A stretch of 64,000 nucleotides of DNA from Muriicola jejuensis (GTDB lineage: Bacteria; Bacteroidota; Bacteroidia; Flavobacteriales; Flavobacteriaceae), in NCBI RefSeq assembly GCF_010671595.1, contig NZ_JAABOP010000001.1, positions 248,001-312,000 on the forward strand, given 5' to 3'. Positions 1-7,925 of this stretch are shown piece after piece. The position numbers and the translations under genes are program-made. Within the stretch, counting starts at the first letter, position 1. Each line of letters starts with the position of its first letter. Under the pieces are notes generated by a model that saw only the letters and a program-made list of their open reading frames with translations, searched no databases and was not told the DNA's origin.

Positions 1-534
1 AAGTTCACAAAGGAGCTTGAGCTCTCTCCTCTTGTAAGGGATGAGGTAATTGGTCGGGAAGAGGAGTTCCCTGGGCGGGTGGTAGACATACCCTTCCGGA
101 ATGGCCATCACCGGGCACTGTACGTACTTCATCACCATTAGGGTATTGCTTCCGAAAGTGATACTTCGGTCATTGGCAGCCCCCCTTGTACCCATGACCA
201 CTATATCCGTATTCTCCCGGATCACCAGGTCGTTCACCTCGTCAATAAGGGAACCGAAGGCGGGAATGGTCCTGAAGTTGTGCTGGGGGTTGGGTGAATA
301 CTCCCTGATCTTGTGCAATAGGTCTTTCAGGGATTTCGCAGATCTTTGTTCTACCTCGTCCTTTTTTTTATTGAGCAGAGCACGGTCAGTGATATTCCCC
401 AACTGGTAGACCTCATCGGCATAGGCATGGAGGATGAAGATCTCGCTTTGCTCGTACTTGAAGATCTCACAAGCGTATTTAAGCGCGTTGAAGGCATTTT
501 CAGAAAAGTCCGTTGGCACTACTATCTTTCTCAT
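1..534 (-). CDS. Universal stress protein (UspA family), 3' end cut by window
   Basis: 178 codons are visible; the gene runs leftward off the window. The N-terminus (MRKIVVPTDFSENA) is the first beta strand and loop of a Usp domain, and the nucleotide-binding pattern G-x2-G-x9-G-S is present in MGTRGAANDRSITFGSNT near residues 118-135. The chain continues past one complete domain of about 150 residues into what looks like a second, so a tandem two-domain protein of about 280 residues, common in flavobacteria, is likely. An ATG six bases upstream (540) is in frame; 534 is preferred because the family motif starts there and a G-rich stretch sits just before it. A TATCTTTA box at 567-560 on this strand could be its -7 element. 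Role in stress adaptation is from the family only. Confidence 0.85.
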   Translation of the reverse strand, partial: MRKIVVPTDFSENAFNALKYACEIFKYEQSEIFILHAYADEVYQLGNITDRALLNKKKDEVEQRSAKSLKDLLHKIREYSPNPQHNFRTIPAFGSLIDEVNDLVIRENTDIVVMGTRGAANDRSITFGSNTLMVMKYVQCPVMAIPEGYVYHPPRELLFPTNYLIPYKRRELKLLCEL

Positions 535-651
535 AACCATCCCCTTTGTATAACTTCTTTAAAGATAGTCGATTTCCGACCCCGGAAGTATGATATTAGT
601 CAGTTTGAAGTCTTATTTTTTTACCTAGTTTTATGGTCCTTTATCCAGGTT

Positions 652-951
652 ATGAAGAGTAATTTTAAAAAAATAGTTTCATCTGAGATACCTGTGCTGG
701 TAGATTTCTATGCCGACTGGTGCGGGCCCTGCAAAGTGTTAGCACCCATACTCCAGCAGGTCAAAGAGGAATTGGGCGATTCTGTAAAGATCGTCAAGAT
801 CGATGTGGACAAAAATGCAGCCATTGCCGAAAGATACCAGGTTCGGGGGGTACCCACCATGATCCTGTTCAAGGAGGGTAAACTCCTCTGGCAACAATCA
901 GGAGTACTCCAGAAGAACGACATCGTCCGGGTGTTGCGGACCTATACTTGA
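652..951 (+). CDS. Thioredoxin, 99 aa
   Basis: Small cytoplasmic thioredoxin that reduces protein disulfides. The active site WCGPC is at residues 23-27, and the cis-proline loop GVPT (Pro68) that contacts substrate is present. Length is close to the family norm of about 105. The reading frame stays open upstream to 346, but that extension reads through the divergent Usp gene and has no thioredoxin character, so the ATG at 652 (MKSNFKK) is chosen. No signal peptide is visible. It is divergent from the Usp gene and convergent with the hibernation factor gene, 64 bases away. Confident as a thioredoxin; which of the several flavobacterial thioredoxins it is cannot be told. Confidence 0.93.
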   Translation: MKSNFKKIVSSEIPVLVDFYADWCGPCKVLAPILQQVKEELGDSVKIVKIDVDKNAAIAERYQVRGVPTMILFKEGKLLWQQSGVLQKNDIVRVLRTYT

Positions 952-1015
952 AGTCATCTTTACAAAGGTGCCCTGAGGCAGATCAACCTAAGGTGAACCA
1001 ACCGCGGGTCTGTGT

Positions 1016-1315
1016 TCACCGCTTGCTGTAGACCGCCTTCCTTTTTTTAAGCTGACGCTCGAGATCCTTCAGGGTAGCAGCCGCAGCTTTTTCAAAATTA
1101 TCCTCCGTGGAACTGGCAAAAATACGCGGGCCGGGAACCTCCATCTTCATCTCACAGACCTTGTTCTTACCGCTGGAGTCATTGCCGAGCTTGAAGTAGA
1201 CATCGGTACTCAGTATCCAGTCGTATTTTGCGGATATTTTCTCTAATTTATGGGTGAGTAATTCATTCATCGCCTCACTGGTAGGCATGTGTAGGTATTG
1301 AATATTGACGGTCAT
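1016..1315 (-). CDS. hpf: Ribosome hibernation-promoting factor, short HPF/YfiA family
   Basis: 99-residue protein of the short HPF/RaiA type, which binds the 30S decoding channel and silences ribosomes in starved cells. The sequence has the beta-alpha-beta-beta-beta-alpha pattern, the segment LEKISAKYDWILSTDVYFKL typical of the first helix and strand, and a basic tail (LERQLKKRKAVYSKR) at the C-terminus. It lacks the extra C-terminal dimerisation domain of long HPF. The gene stands alone; its stop codon lies in a 7-bp inverted repeat (992-998 with 1014-1020) that has no U-tract and is not a convincing terminator. Family assignment is secure; the RaiA versus HPF subtype is not resolved. Confidence 0.88.
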   Translation of the reverse strand: MTVNIQYLHMPTSEAMNELLTHKLEKISAKYDWILSTDVYFKLGNDSSGKNKVCEMKMEVPGPRIFASSTEDNFEKAAAATLKDLERQLKKRKAVYSKR

Positions 1316-1369
1316 AAATGCGGAATTAATTTACAGGTTCAAGATAGGACTTACCTCCTTGTCTTTTTA

Positions 1370-1381
1370 TGACAATTATCA
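1370..1381. promoter_or_regulatory. Near-palindrome TGACAATTATCA upstream of the efflux operon
   Basis: Twelve bases differing at one position from the perfect palindrome at 1510-1521. The two copies start exactly 140 bases apart in the 252-base gap between hpf and the efflux operon. A regulator binding both is possible; none is identified. Confidence 0.3.
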
Positions 1382-1509
1382 GGACCGGGGTACTTGCTAT
1401 TTCTTCTGTTTTTGTTTTTACGGCCCTGTACACCTCCGAAGATATAGAATTTGTAATTTACTTAAAAATACGACAATTTTCGCCAGATCGGCCGGGCTTT
1501 GAGCTAATG

Positions 1510-1521
1510 TGATAATTATCA
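1510..1521. promoter_or_regulatory. Perfect palindrome TGATAATTATCA before the efflux operon
   Basis: Perfect 12-bp inverted repeat 46 bases before the adaptor start codon. A weak -7-like box TAATTTAG lies at 1545-1552. The hexamer resembles metalloregulator half-sites, but it is shorter than a full Fur or Zur box. Candidate operator only. Confidence 0.35.
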
Positions 1522-1567
1522 TGGTCTAAGGGTGCTCTCCGGATTAATTTAGACCTAAAATCACAAG

Positions 1568-2677
1568 ATGGGAAAACCGGTTTTAGCAAAGGTCGCCACA
1601 GGCACCCTTTTCCTTCTAGGGGTGATCTTTCATCAGGGTTGTAAGGAACAGGAAGATAGAATATACCCGGAAAAAACAGCTATCACAGAATCCGTGTATT
1701 CCTCGGTCACCGTACAGCCAGACAGCCTGTACATGGCCTATGCCTCTGTAGGCGGCATCCTCGACAGGAACCTTGTCGAAGAAGGGTCCGTGGTATCTAA
1801 AGGCGACCCCATTGCCCAGATCATCAACAGCACTCCGAATCTCAACCGGGAGAATGCCAGGCTGGCACTGGAACTTGCAGAACAAAATTACCTTGGCAAC
1901 CACGCCGTTCTCAAGAGCCTGAGAGAACAGATAGAAGCTGCCGCACTGCAGTACAGCAATGATTCAGTGAATTTCGCAAGGCAGAAAAAGCTGTGGGATC
2001 AGGGAATAGGTTCCCGTGCAGAATTCGACAGCAGGAAACTGGCCTTCGAACTGTCGCACAACAACCTCAGCCTGAAAAAGAGTTCCTATGCTCAAATGAA
2101 AAACGAATTGGAAACCAGGTACAGGCAGGCTCAGAACAGTTACGAGACCTCCCGTATCGCCGCCAGGGATTTCCTCATCGAAAGCAAGATCAATGGTACT
2201 GTCTACGCTCTTTACAAGAATCCCGGGGAGATAGTGACCAGCATGGAACCCGTGGCCTCCATAGGGAGCACAACGGATTTCCTCGTAGAAATGCTCGTGG
2301 ACGAGGTGGATATCGTAAAACTGAAGCCCGGTCAGAAAGCCCTCATCAGCCTGGACGCATACCCTTCGAAGGTGTTCGAGGCCCAGGTCAGCAAGATCTA
2401 TCCAAAAAAAGACGAGCGCTCCCAGACTTTTAAGGTGGAAGCCCTGTTCAGGCAGCCTCCCCCTACCCTCTTTCCCGGGCTCTCAGGGGAAGGGAATATC
2501 ATTATAGACCAGAGGGAAGACGCCCTGGTGATCCCTAAGGAGTACCTCCTCAACGACAGTATCGTAGAGACGGAGAAAGGACCTGTGATCGTAAGGACGG
2601 GGCTGCAGGACCTAGAAAGGATAGAGATCACTTCGGGCATCGATACCGGTACACTCTTGCTAAAACCCGAGAAATGA
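1568..2677 (+). CDS. HlyD-family periplasmic adaptor (membrane fusion protein)
   Basis: 369-residue adaptor linking an inner-membrane ABC transporter to the outer membrane. It starts with a signal segment ending near a cysteine (HQGC, Cys25), so it may be a lipoprotein, though the lipobox is loose. A split biotinyl/lipoyl half-motif (residues about 55-95), a long coiled-coil hairpin rich in Gln, Glu and Leu (about 95-200), and beta-barrel domains (about 215-340) follow in the usual order. The stop overlaps the permease start by four bases (ATGA), and permease and ATPase follow, giving the adaptor-permease-ATPase order of DevBCA or MacAB-like exporters. Substrate unknown. Paired palindromes lie upstream. 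Confidence 0.88.
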   Translation: MGKPVLAKVATGTLFLLGVIFHQGCKEQEDRIYPEKTAITESVYSSVTVQPDSLYMAYASVGGILDRNLVEEGSVVSKGDPIAQIINSTPNLNRENARLALELAEQNYLGNHAVLKSLREQIEAAALQYSNDSVNFARQKKLWDQGIGSRAEFDSRKLAFELSHNNLSLKKSSYAQMKNELETRYRQAQNSYETSRIAARDFLIESKINGTVYALYKNPGEIVTSMEPVASIGSTTDFLVEMLVDEVDIVKLKPGQKALISLDAYPSKVFEAQVSKIYPKKDERSQTFKVEALFRQPPPTLFPGLSGEGNIIIDQREDALVIPKEYLLNDSIVETEKGPVIVRTGLQDLERIEITSGIDTGTLLLKPEK

Positions 2678-3936
2678 CCAACTGGAGCGTCATACTGAAT
2701 ATTGCCAAGACCCATCTGCTCACCAAGATGAAATCTACGGTAACCGCCTCTCTGGGGGTCACCTTTGGCATTGGAGCCTATATAACCCTGGTGAGTTTTA
2801 TGACCGGCCTCAACCAGATGCTGGACGACCTGATCCTGAACCAAACCCCCCATATCCATCTTTACAACGAAATTGAACCTTCTCCAAAACAACCGGTCAA
2901 CCTTTACGGTGACCTGGAAGGAGCCTTCAATGTGGTGCATTCGGTTAAGCCCAAACAGAGTCAGCGTAAGATCCACAACGCCCTGCCCATCCTGGACTAC
3001 CTCAAAAAAGACCCGAACGTAAAGGGAGCCACCCCACAGTTGAGAATACAGATCTTCTACCTTTCGGGTTCCATTGAACTCGGAGGCAACCTCACAGGGG
3101 TCGATGTCATGGAAGAGGCGCGCATTTCAAACTTCAGGGATTATATCGTCTCGGGGAGTCCGGAGGCTTTGAGAAACCTGGATAGCGGTATCTTACTCGG
3201 GGCCGGCCTGGCTAAAAAGATGTCGCTGGGTGTCGGGGACAGAGTACAGGTGAGTACCGTGACCGGAGGGATCTTTCCCTTAAAAATCGTCGGGATCTAC
3301 CAAAGTGGAATCGCGGACATCGACAACATCCAGAGCTATGCCAACCTGAATACCGTACAGCGGATCAGTGGAGAGGCACAAAATTACATCACGGACATCA
3401 ATGTAAAGCTCAATGCTATCAGCGAGGCCCCTGCCATGGCCCAAAGACTGGAGAAACAGTTCGGGATCAGGGCTACGGATATCAATACGGCCAATGCCCA
3501 GTTCGAAACCGGATCAGACATCCGCAACCTTATCACCTATGCCGTTTCCATTACCCTGCTGATCGTTGCCGGGTTTGGCATTTACAACATCCTGAACATG
3601 CTTATATACGAGAAGATGAACGACATCGCCATCCTGAAGGCTACGGGATTTTCAGGAAGGGATGTACAGCTCATTTTTATGAGTCAGGCCATCATTATAG
3701 GCCTTATCGGAGGATTTCTCGGCCTGCTGATCGGATTCGGTCTTTCCGTTTTTATTGACCAGCTTCCGTTCAATACGGAGGCCCTGCCCACCATCACCAC
3801 CTTTCCCGTGAATATGCAATTCAGGTACTATGTGATCGGGATAGTCTTTGCCCTGCTTTCGACATTCGTGGCAGGTTATCTCCCTTCGAACAAGGCCAAA
3901 AAAATAGATCCCGTAAGGATCATTCGCGGAACATAG
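2674..3936 (+). CDS. ABC exporter permease, MacB/FtsX type
   Basis: 420 residues with the MacB/FtsX layout: one N-terminal transmembrane helix (about 22-45), a large extracytoplasmic domain (about 50-280), then three helices near 285-310, 330-355 and 380-405. The last cytoplasmic stretch, NKAKKIDPVRIIRGT, is the family C-terminal signature (PV-I-R). These permeases move substrates by a piston-like mechanism rather than transporting through the membrane themselves. It overlaps the adaptor gene by four bases and is followed six bases later by its ATPase. A LolC-type lipoprotein-release role is possible but less likely with an adaptor partner. Confidence 0.9.
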   Translation: MTNWSVILNIAKTHLLTKMKSTVTASLGVTFGIGAYITLVSFMTGLNQMLDDLILNQTPHIHLYNEIEPSPKQPVNLYGDLEGAFNVVHSVKPKQSQRKIHNALPILDYLKKDPNVKGATPQLRIQIFYLSGSIELGGNLTGVDVMEEARISNFRDYIVSGSPEALRNLDSGILLGAGLAKKMSLGVGDRVQVSTVTGGIFPLKIVGIYQSGIADIDNIQSYANLNTVQRISGEAQNYITDINVKLNAISEAPAMAQRLEKQFGIRATDINTANAQFETGSDIRNLITYAVSITLLIVAGFGIYNILNMLIYEKMNDIAILKATGFSGRDVQLIFMSQAIIIGLIGGFLGLLIGFGLSVFIDQLPFNTEALPTITTFPVNMQFRYYVIGIVFALLSTFVAGYLPSNKAKKIDPVRIIRGT

Positions 3937-3942
3937 ACCAGC

Positions 3943-4623
3943 ATGATGAAGTACGTCCTTGAAGCGAGACATATTGATAAGCATTTTAAAAAACCGGTGG
4001 ATTTTCACGTGCTGAAGGACATCAGTTTTACCGTGAGGCAGGGAGAGTTCGCCACGGTCATGGGCAAATCAGGTTCCGGAAAATCCACTCTGCTCTATAT
4101 CCTCTCTACCATGGACACCGATTACACGGGGGAACTCTATTTAAACGGAGGTCTGGTCACGGGAAAGTCACATCAGATCCTCTCCAGGATCCGAAATGAG
4201 CACATCGGGTTCGTCTTTCAGTTCCACTACCTGCTCTCGGAATTCAGCGTTCTCGAAAACGTGATGTTACCGGGCAAAAAACTGGGAGCTCGCACCGAAG
4301 AGCAAATTGAAAGGGATGCCAGGGAAAAGCTGGAAATGCTCAACATAGGGTACCTCGCTGAAAAAAGGGCCTCCCGAATCTCGGGTGGGGAGAAACAACG
4401 GGTCGCAATCGCCCGAGCCCTGATCAACAATCCCACTATCCTCATGGGGGACGAGCCCACGGGAAACCTGGATAGCTACAATGCAGAAAATGTACTACAG
4501 ATCTTCACACGTCTCAAGGAGGAACAGGGGCTTTCCTTATTAGTGGTTACCCACGATCTCGATTTTGCCCAAAGAACGGACCGGATCATCGAGATGGAGG
4601 ACGGAAGGATCATCAAATCCTGA
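3943..4623 (+). CDS. ABC exporter ATP-binding protein, MacB/LolD type
   Basis: 226-residue ATPase subunit. Walker A is GKSGSGKST at residues 41-49, the signature ISGGEKQRVAIARAL follows near residue 146, and Walker B plus catalytic Glu is ILMGDEPTG. The H-loop histidine is in VVTHD. Length and the FQFHYLL Q-loop fit the LolD/MacB nucleotide-binding class. Two adjacent ATG codons (3943, 3946) could start it. It is the last gene of the efflux operon; no clear intrinsic terminator follows. Confidence 0.92.
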   Translation: MMKYVLEARHIDKHFKKPVDFHVLKDISFTVRQGEFATVMGKSGSGKSTLLYILSTMDTDYTGELYLNGGLVTGKSHQILSRIRNEHIGFVFQFHYLLSEFSVLENVMLPGKKLGARTEEQIERDAREKLEMLNIGYLAEKRASRISGGEKQRVAIARALINNPTILMGDEPTGNLDSYNAENVLQIFTRLKEEQGLSLLVVTHDLDFAQRTDRIIEMEDGRIIKS

Positions 4624-4704
4624 CCCGGTTCCAAAGTATGACATAAATCATGAGATAAAAAAAGCTGCATGGATATCTTTGGGTTACATTAAAATTACAT
4701 CAAC

Positions 4705-5154
4705 ATGAGCACCCCTGTCCAAACCGAGAACACTCACACGGCAAAAAAGATGAATTGGTATGAAGTGTACATCCTGGCGAATCACTGGAGGTCCGACCTG
4801 GATTTTTACCGGGAAGACATCCGCTTTCTTCAGCAGCTCATCCAAAAATACCTGATCTGGATAACCAAGAAAGAAAACTTGGACCGCGTGGCCGGAATAC
4901 GGAAAAAAGGACACGAGCTTTCCCTGAGAGCGGAGAATTTGCAGGAAGCGGTAAAAAGGCACCTCTCCACGGTGGTAGATGCAATCGAAGGGAAAAAACC
5001 CGTTTCAATCGATGATTTCATCTCCCGTCATGGGCAATTGGAAAAGGAGTTTGCAGATTTTGTGACGGATTTCAGAGAAAACCGGAAGGAGGTCTTCAAG
5101 GTCACCGAATACATTATGGACAGCGAGGAACTGCAGCATATCCTGGATTCCTAG
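4705..5154 (+). CDS. Conserved-looking helical protein of unknown function
   Basis: 149 residues, not recognised. It has no signal peptide, membrane segment or cysteine pair. Most of it is predicted amphipathic helix with many charged residues (for example QQLIQKYLIWITKKENLDR and QLEKEFADFVTDFRENRKEVF), suggesting a helical bundle or coiled-coil protein acting in the cytoplasm. It sits 81 bases after the efflux ATPase and 26 before the next gene, on the same strand. It reads as a real gene by codon pattern and clean start; no function is proposed. Confidence 0.65.
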   Translation: MSTPVQTENTHTAKKMNWYEVYILANHWRSDLDFYREDIRFLQQLIQKYLIWITKKENLDRVAGIRKKGHELSLRAENLQEAVKRHLSTVVDAIEGKKPVSIDDFISRHGQLEKEFADFVTDFRENRKEVFKVTEYIMDSEELQHILDS

Positions 5155-5180
5155 CCCGGTGACAAAACAGTACCTTTCCT

Positions 5181-6263
5181 ATGAAAGCTGCATTAGCGAT
5201 CTTGTTAGGCATTCACGGCCTAATCCACTTGTTGGGATTCCTAAAAGCGTTTGAACTAGGTCAATTTCCCTTGCTGACCGGGAATACCAGCCGTATTCAG
5301 GGATTGTTGTGGCTTCTCACGGCCATCCTGATACTCGTTGCCATGGGCCTCTTCCTTGCCAATAAGGATACGTGGCCGTGGATCGGCCTGGCCGGATTGA
5401 TCCTTTCCCAGTTCCTCATTGTGATCACCTGGGCAGATGCAAAACACGGAACCTGGATCAACATCCTGCTCCTGATTTTTATTTTGGTATTTATTGGGGA
5501 AAGGAATTTCAATATCGGCATACAGGAGGAGGTACGGCAACTCTATTCCCCCCAAAGAGCAAATGCAGATCTCGCGTATATCGGGAACGAGTTGGCAACT
5601 CTCCCGGTAATTGTGCAAAATTGGATTGAAAATTCCGGGATTTCGGCCATTGGACAGATCGGGAAGGTGCACCTGAAACAAAGGGGAAGGATGCGAACAG
5701 AACCTGGTGGTTCCTGGATGCCATTCTCTGCGGAACAATGGTTCAACATACAAGAACCAGGGTTTGTGTGGAAAACAAAGGTAGAAATGATCGGCCCGGT
5801 CTTCCTGACGGGCAGGGATAAACTGATCAATGGGAAAGGAAACTTGAACATTTCCCTATTATCCCTGATCCCTTTGGTCAGTGAAGGCAATGACCCTAAA
5901 CTCGACCAGGGAAGCAGGGTCCGGTATCTCGCTGAGATCTGCTGGTTCCCTTCTGCAGCGATGCAGCCCTACCTGGTATGGGAGCCCCTGGGTGCTGATC
6001 GGGCCAGGGCCACTTTCAGAGATCAGCCCGATGTGTCCGGTATCTTCCAGTTTGACGGGCAAGGACGGATCGTATCCTTCGAGGCCTTGCGTTACAAAGG
6101 ATCAGGGGATGGCGCCCCCAAGGAAAAATGGGTGGTTAGGAACACCTCTTTTGCAGAATTTGACCAGGTAAACGTCCCGAACAGGTCTGAAGTGTACTGG
6201 ATCACAGAAAGGGGTGAGTTTCACTGGCTGTCCCTTGAGATTATTGGAATAGAGTACAATTGA
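5181..6263 (+). CDS. Membrane protein with DUF6544/DUF6920-like domain
   Basis: 360 residues. The N-terminal 105 residues hold about four transmembrane helices (start LLGIHGLIHLLGFLKAF). The remainder is a soluble domain with the pattern GxWMPFSAEQWFNIQEPGFVWK, recalled from DUF6544/DUF6920 proteins, followed by a lipocalin-like run of strands. Biochemical role unknown; proteins of this family often accompany small membrane or SRPBCC genes. It is followed by the tRNA-Leu gene with its own promoter. The domain assignment is from memory of the family pattern. Confidence 0.7.
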   Translation: MKAALAILLGIHGLIHLLGFLKAFELGQFPLLTGNTSRIQGLLWLLTAILILVAMGLFLANKDTWPWIGLAGLILSQFLIVITWADAKHGTWINILLLIFILVFIGERNFNIGIQEEVRQLYSPQRANADLAYIGNELATLPVIVQNWIENSGISAIGQIGKVHLKQRGRMRTEPGGSWMPFSAEQWFNIQEPGFVWKTKVEMIGPVFLTGRDKLINGKGNLNISLLSLIPLVSEGNDPKLDQGSRVRYLAEICWFPSAAMQPYLVWEPLGADRARATFRDQPDVSGIFQFDGQGRIVSFEALRYKGSGDGAPKEKWVVRNTSFAEFDQVNVPNRSEVYWITERGEFHWLSLEIIGIEYN

Positions 6264-6303
6264 CCTGTGGATCAAAAATTGAGTCATTTCCTGCCCCATT
6301 AAA

Positions 6304-6334
6304 TTGGTGGATACAAATTAGGTTTCTATCTTTG
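6304..6334 (+). promoter_or_regulatory. Promoter of tRNA-Leu
   Basis: TTG at 6304-6306, a 20-base spacer, and TATCTTTG at 6327-6334, which matches the Bacteroidota TAnnTTTG -7 element exactly. It ends 22 bases before the mature tRNA, as expected for a tRNA precursor promoter. Confidence 0.7.
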
Positions 6335-6356
6335 CATTCCGAAAAATCTATTTCAG

Positions 6357-6440
6357 GCCCACGTGGTGAAATTGGCAGACACGCTACCTTGAGGGGGTAG
6401 TGTTCGCAAGGACGTGCTGGTTCGAGTCCAGTCGTGGGCA
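6357..6440 (+). tRNA. tRNA-Leu (anticodon GAG)
   Basis: 84-nt class II tRNA. The acceptor stem GCCCACG pairs with CGTGGGC at 6433-6439, with discriminator A at 6440. The anticodon stem CTACC/GGTAG closes the loop TTGAGGG, with GAG at 6391-6393, so it reads CUC and CUU. A long variable arm (GTGTTCGCAAGGAC region) and the T-loop GGTTCGAGTCC are clear. CCA is not encoded, as is common in this phylum. Confidence 0.96.
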
Positions 6441-6447
6441 CTTAAAT

Positions 6448-6489
6448 CCGCTGTTCTTTACTCAGGTAAGGAATGGCGGCTTTTTTTTT
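6448..6489 (+). terminator. Intrinsic terminator of tRNA-Leu
   Basis: Hairpin with CCGC pairing to GCGG outside and TTC/GAA plus TTAC/GTAA inside a TCAG loop, followed by C and nine T residues (6481-6489). Confidence 0.85.
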
Positions 6490-6551
6490 GAAGAGGATCG
6501 GGTCAAATTCCTAATTTAGCGAGGTCTTAATATTCAAAGCCGGTTCAACAA

Positions 6552-7802
6552 ATGGGAAAAAGCGTACTGATTGTCGGTGGCGGGATCGTGGGCCTCAGTT
6601 GTGCCTACTACCTGCACAAGGAAGGACATGAGGTAACTGTTATCGACAAGTCTGGAATGGACGGAGGTGCGTCCTACGTAAATGCGGGATATCTCACTCC
6701 CAGCCATATCATCCCACTGGCATCCCCAGGCATGATGGCCAAGGGTATCAAATGGATGTTCAACAGCAGCAGTCCGTTCTACATGAAACCCCGGCTGGAT
6801 GACAATTTCCTCAGATGGGCCTGGGCCTTTAACCGGTCTTCGACCAGGGCCCATGTTGAAAAAGCCATTCCTCTGATCAGGGAGATCAATGTCCTAAGCA
6901 AGGATCTTTATATCCAAATGCACGGATCAGGTGAACTCGGTGACTTCCACCTGGAGAAAAAAGGTCTTCTCATGTTATACAAAACCCGGAAGGAAGGGCA
7001 ACATGAAAAGGAGGTCGCCCGGAGGGCCTCTGACGAGGGTCTGGAGGTAACCGAATTGACCCGGAATGAACTCGACAGGCTGCAACCCGGATTAAGCCCG
7101 GAGATCGAAGGCGCAGTACACTATCTATGTGACGCCCATACGTCGCCGAACGAGATCATGGATCGACTTAAAATGTACCTGAGAGTGCAGGGCGTAGTGA
7201 TCCTGCAGGACGAGGAAGTCATCGGGTTTACCCGCAAAAACAGACGAATAACCGGCACATTGACATCCCGGGCTACTTATACAACGGACGAGGTGGTCCT
7301 TGCAGGAGGTGCCTGGACGTCAGGGCTACTGCAAAACCTTGGGATTAAACTCCTCTTACAGGCCGGGAAAGGATACCGCATCAATGTGCCCAGACCTCTC
7401 GGGATCCATCTGCCAGCTATCCTCATGGAAGCCAAAGTAGCGGTGACCCCTATGAGAGATTTTACGCGATTTGCCGGAACCATGGAGTTTTCCGGGATCA
7501 ACCACCGGATAAGAAGCGAAAGGGTGGAGGCGATCGCACGGGCAGCCCAGGCCTACTATACAGACCTGGAAATACGCGCCGATGAGAAGCAGGCAGCCAA
7601 ATGCGGCCTGAGGCCCGTGAGTCCGGACGGGCTTCCCTACATCGGGAAAACCTCCCATTTGGAAAACCTCACCATCGCCACCGGGCATGCCATGATGGGT
7701 TGGAGCCTGGGGCCTGCCACAGGTAAACTGGTTTCAGAAGTGATTTCCGATCTCCCTCTGTCCATGCCGCTGGATGGATTCCATCCCGAAAGAAGATTTT
7801 AA
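6552..7802 (+). CDS. FAD-dependent oxidoreductase, DadA (D-amino acid dehydrogenase)-like
   Basis: 416 residues of the DAO/DadA flavoprotein family, which oxidises amino acids such as D-Ala or Pro-like substrates and passes electrons to the respiratory chain. The Rossmann FAD motif VGGGIVGLS lies at about residues 7-15 and the ribose-binding acidic residue is in VIDKSG near 34. The segment GGASYVNAGYL is the DadA FAD loop, and the C-terminal GLRPVSPDGLPYIGKT and GHAMMGWSLGPATGKL patterns are typical. No signal peptide. It is monocistronic, between the tRNA terminator and the carotenoid promoter. The exact substrate cannot be read; a hydroxyproline-type oxidase is an alternative. Confidence 0.83.
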   Translation: MGKSVLIVGGGIVGLSCAYYLHKEGHEVTVIDKSGMDGGASYVNAGYLTPSHIIPLASPGMMAKGIKWMFNSSSPFYMKPRLDDNFLRWAWAFNRSSTRAHVEKAIPLIREINVLSKDLYIQMHGSGELGDFHLEKKGLLMLYKTRKEGQHEKEVARRASDEGLEVTELTRNELDRLQPGLSPEIEGAVHYLCDAHTSPNEIMDRLKMYLRVQGVVILQDEEVIGFTRKNRRITGTLTSRATYTTDEVVLAGGAWTSGLLQNLGIKLLLQAGKGYRINVPRPLGIHLPAILMEAKVAVTPMRDFTRFAGTMEFSGINHRIRSERVEAIARAAQAYYTDLEIRADEKQAAKCGLRPVSPDGLPYIGKTSHLENLTIATGHAMMGWSLGPATGKLVSEVISDLPLSMPLDGFHPERRF

Positions 7803-7896
7803 ATATGCCTTGTAATTTACACATCCCCAGTGGCCTGAATTCCACACCTCCATTAAAATTTAACGTTCCTCTTAGAACTTAAGCGGCAAAAAAATG

Positions 7897-7923
7897 TAAC
7901 TTTGTTTAAGCTTTATCGATAAA
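7897..7923 (+). promoter_or_regulatory. Carotenoid operon -7 box plus 12-bp palindrome
   Basis: TAACTTTG at 7897-7904 matches the TAnnTTTG -7 element; no TTTG lies 19 bases upstream, which fits a regulated promoter. Eight bases further is the perfect palindrome TTTATCGATAAA (7912-7923), ending two bases before the regulator's ATG. It would lie in the leader RNA and could be an operator or a start-site hairpin. Confidence 0.5.
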
Positions 7924-7925
7924 AC

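Noticed and set aside
346-651. N-terminal extension of the thioredoxin frame
   Set aside because: It reads opposite to the Usp gene, has no thioredoxin features and precedes a good ATG at 652.
4705-5154. Possible membership in the efflux operon as a partner protein
   Set aside because: 81 bases of separation and no exported or outer membrane features; kept as an unknown.
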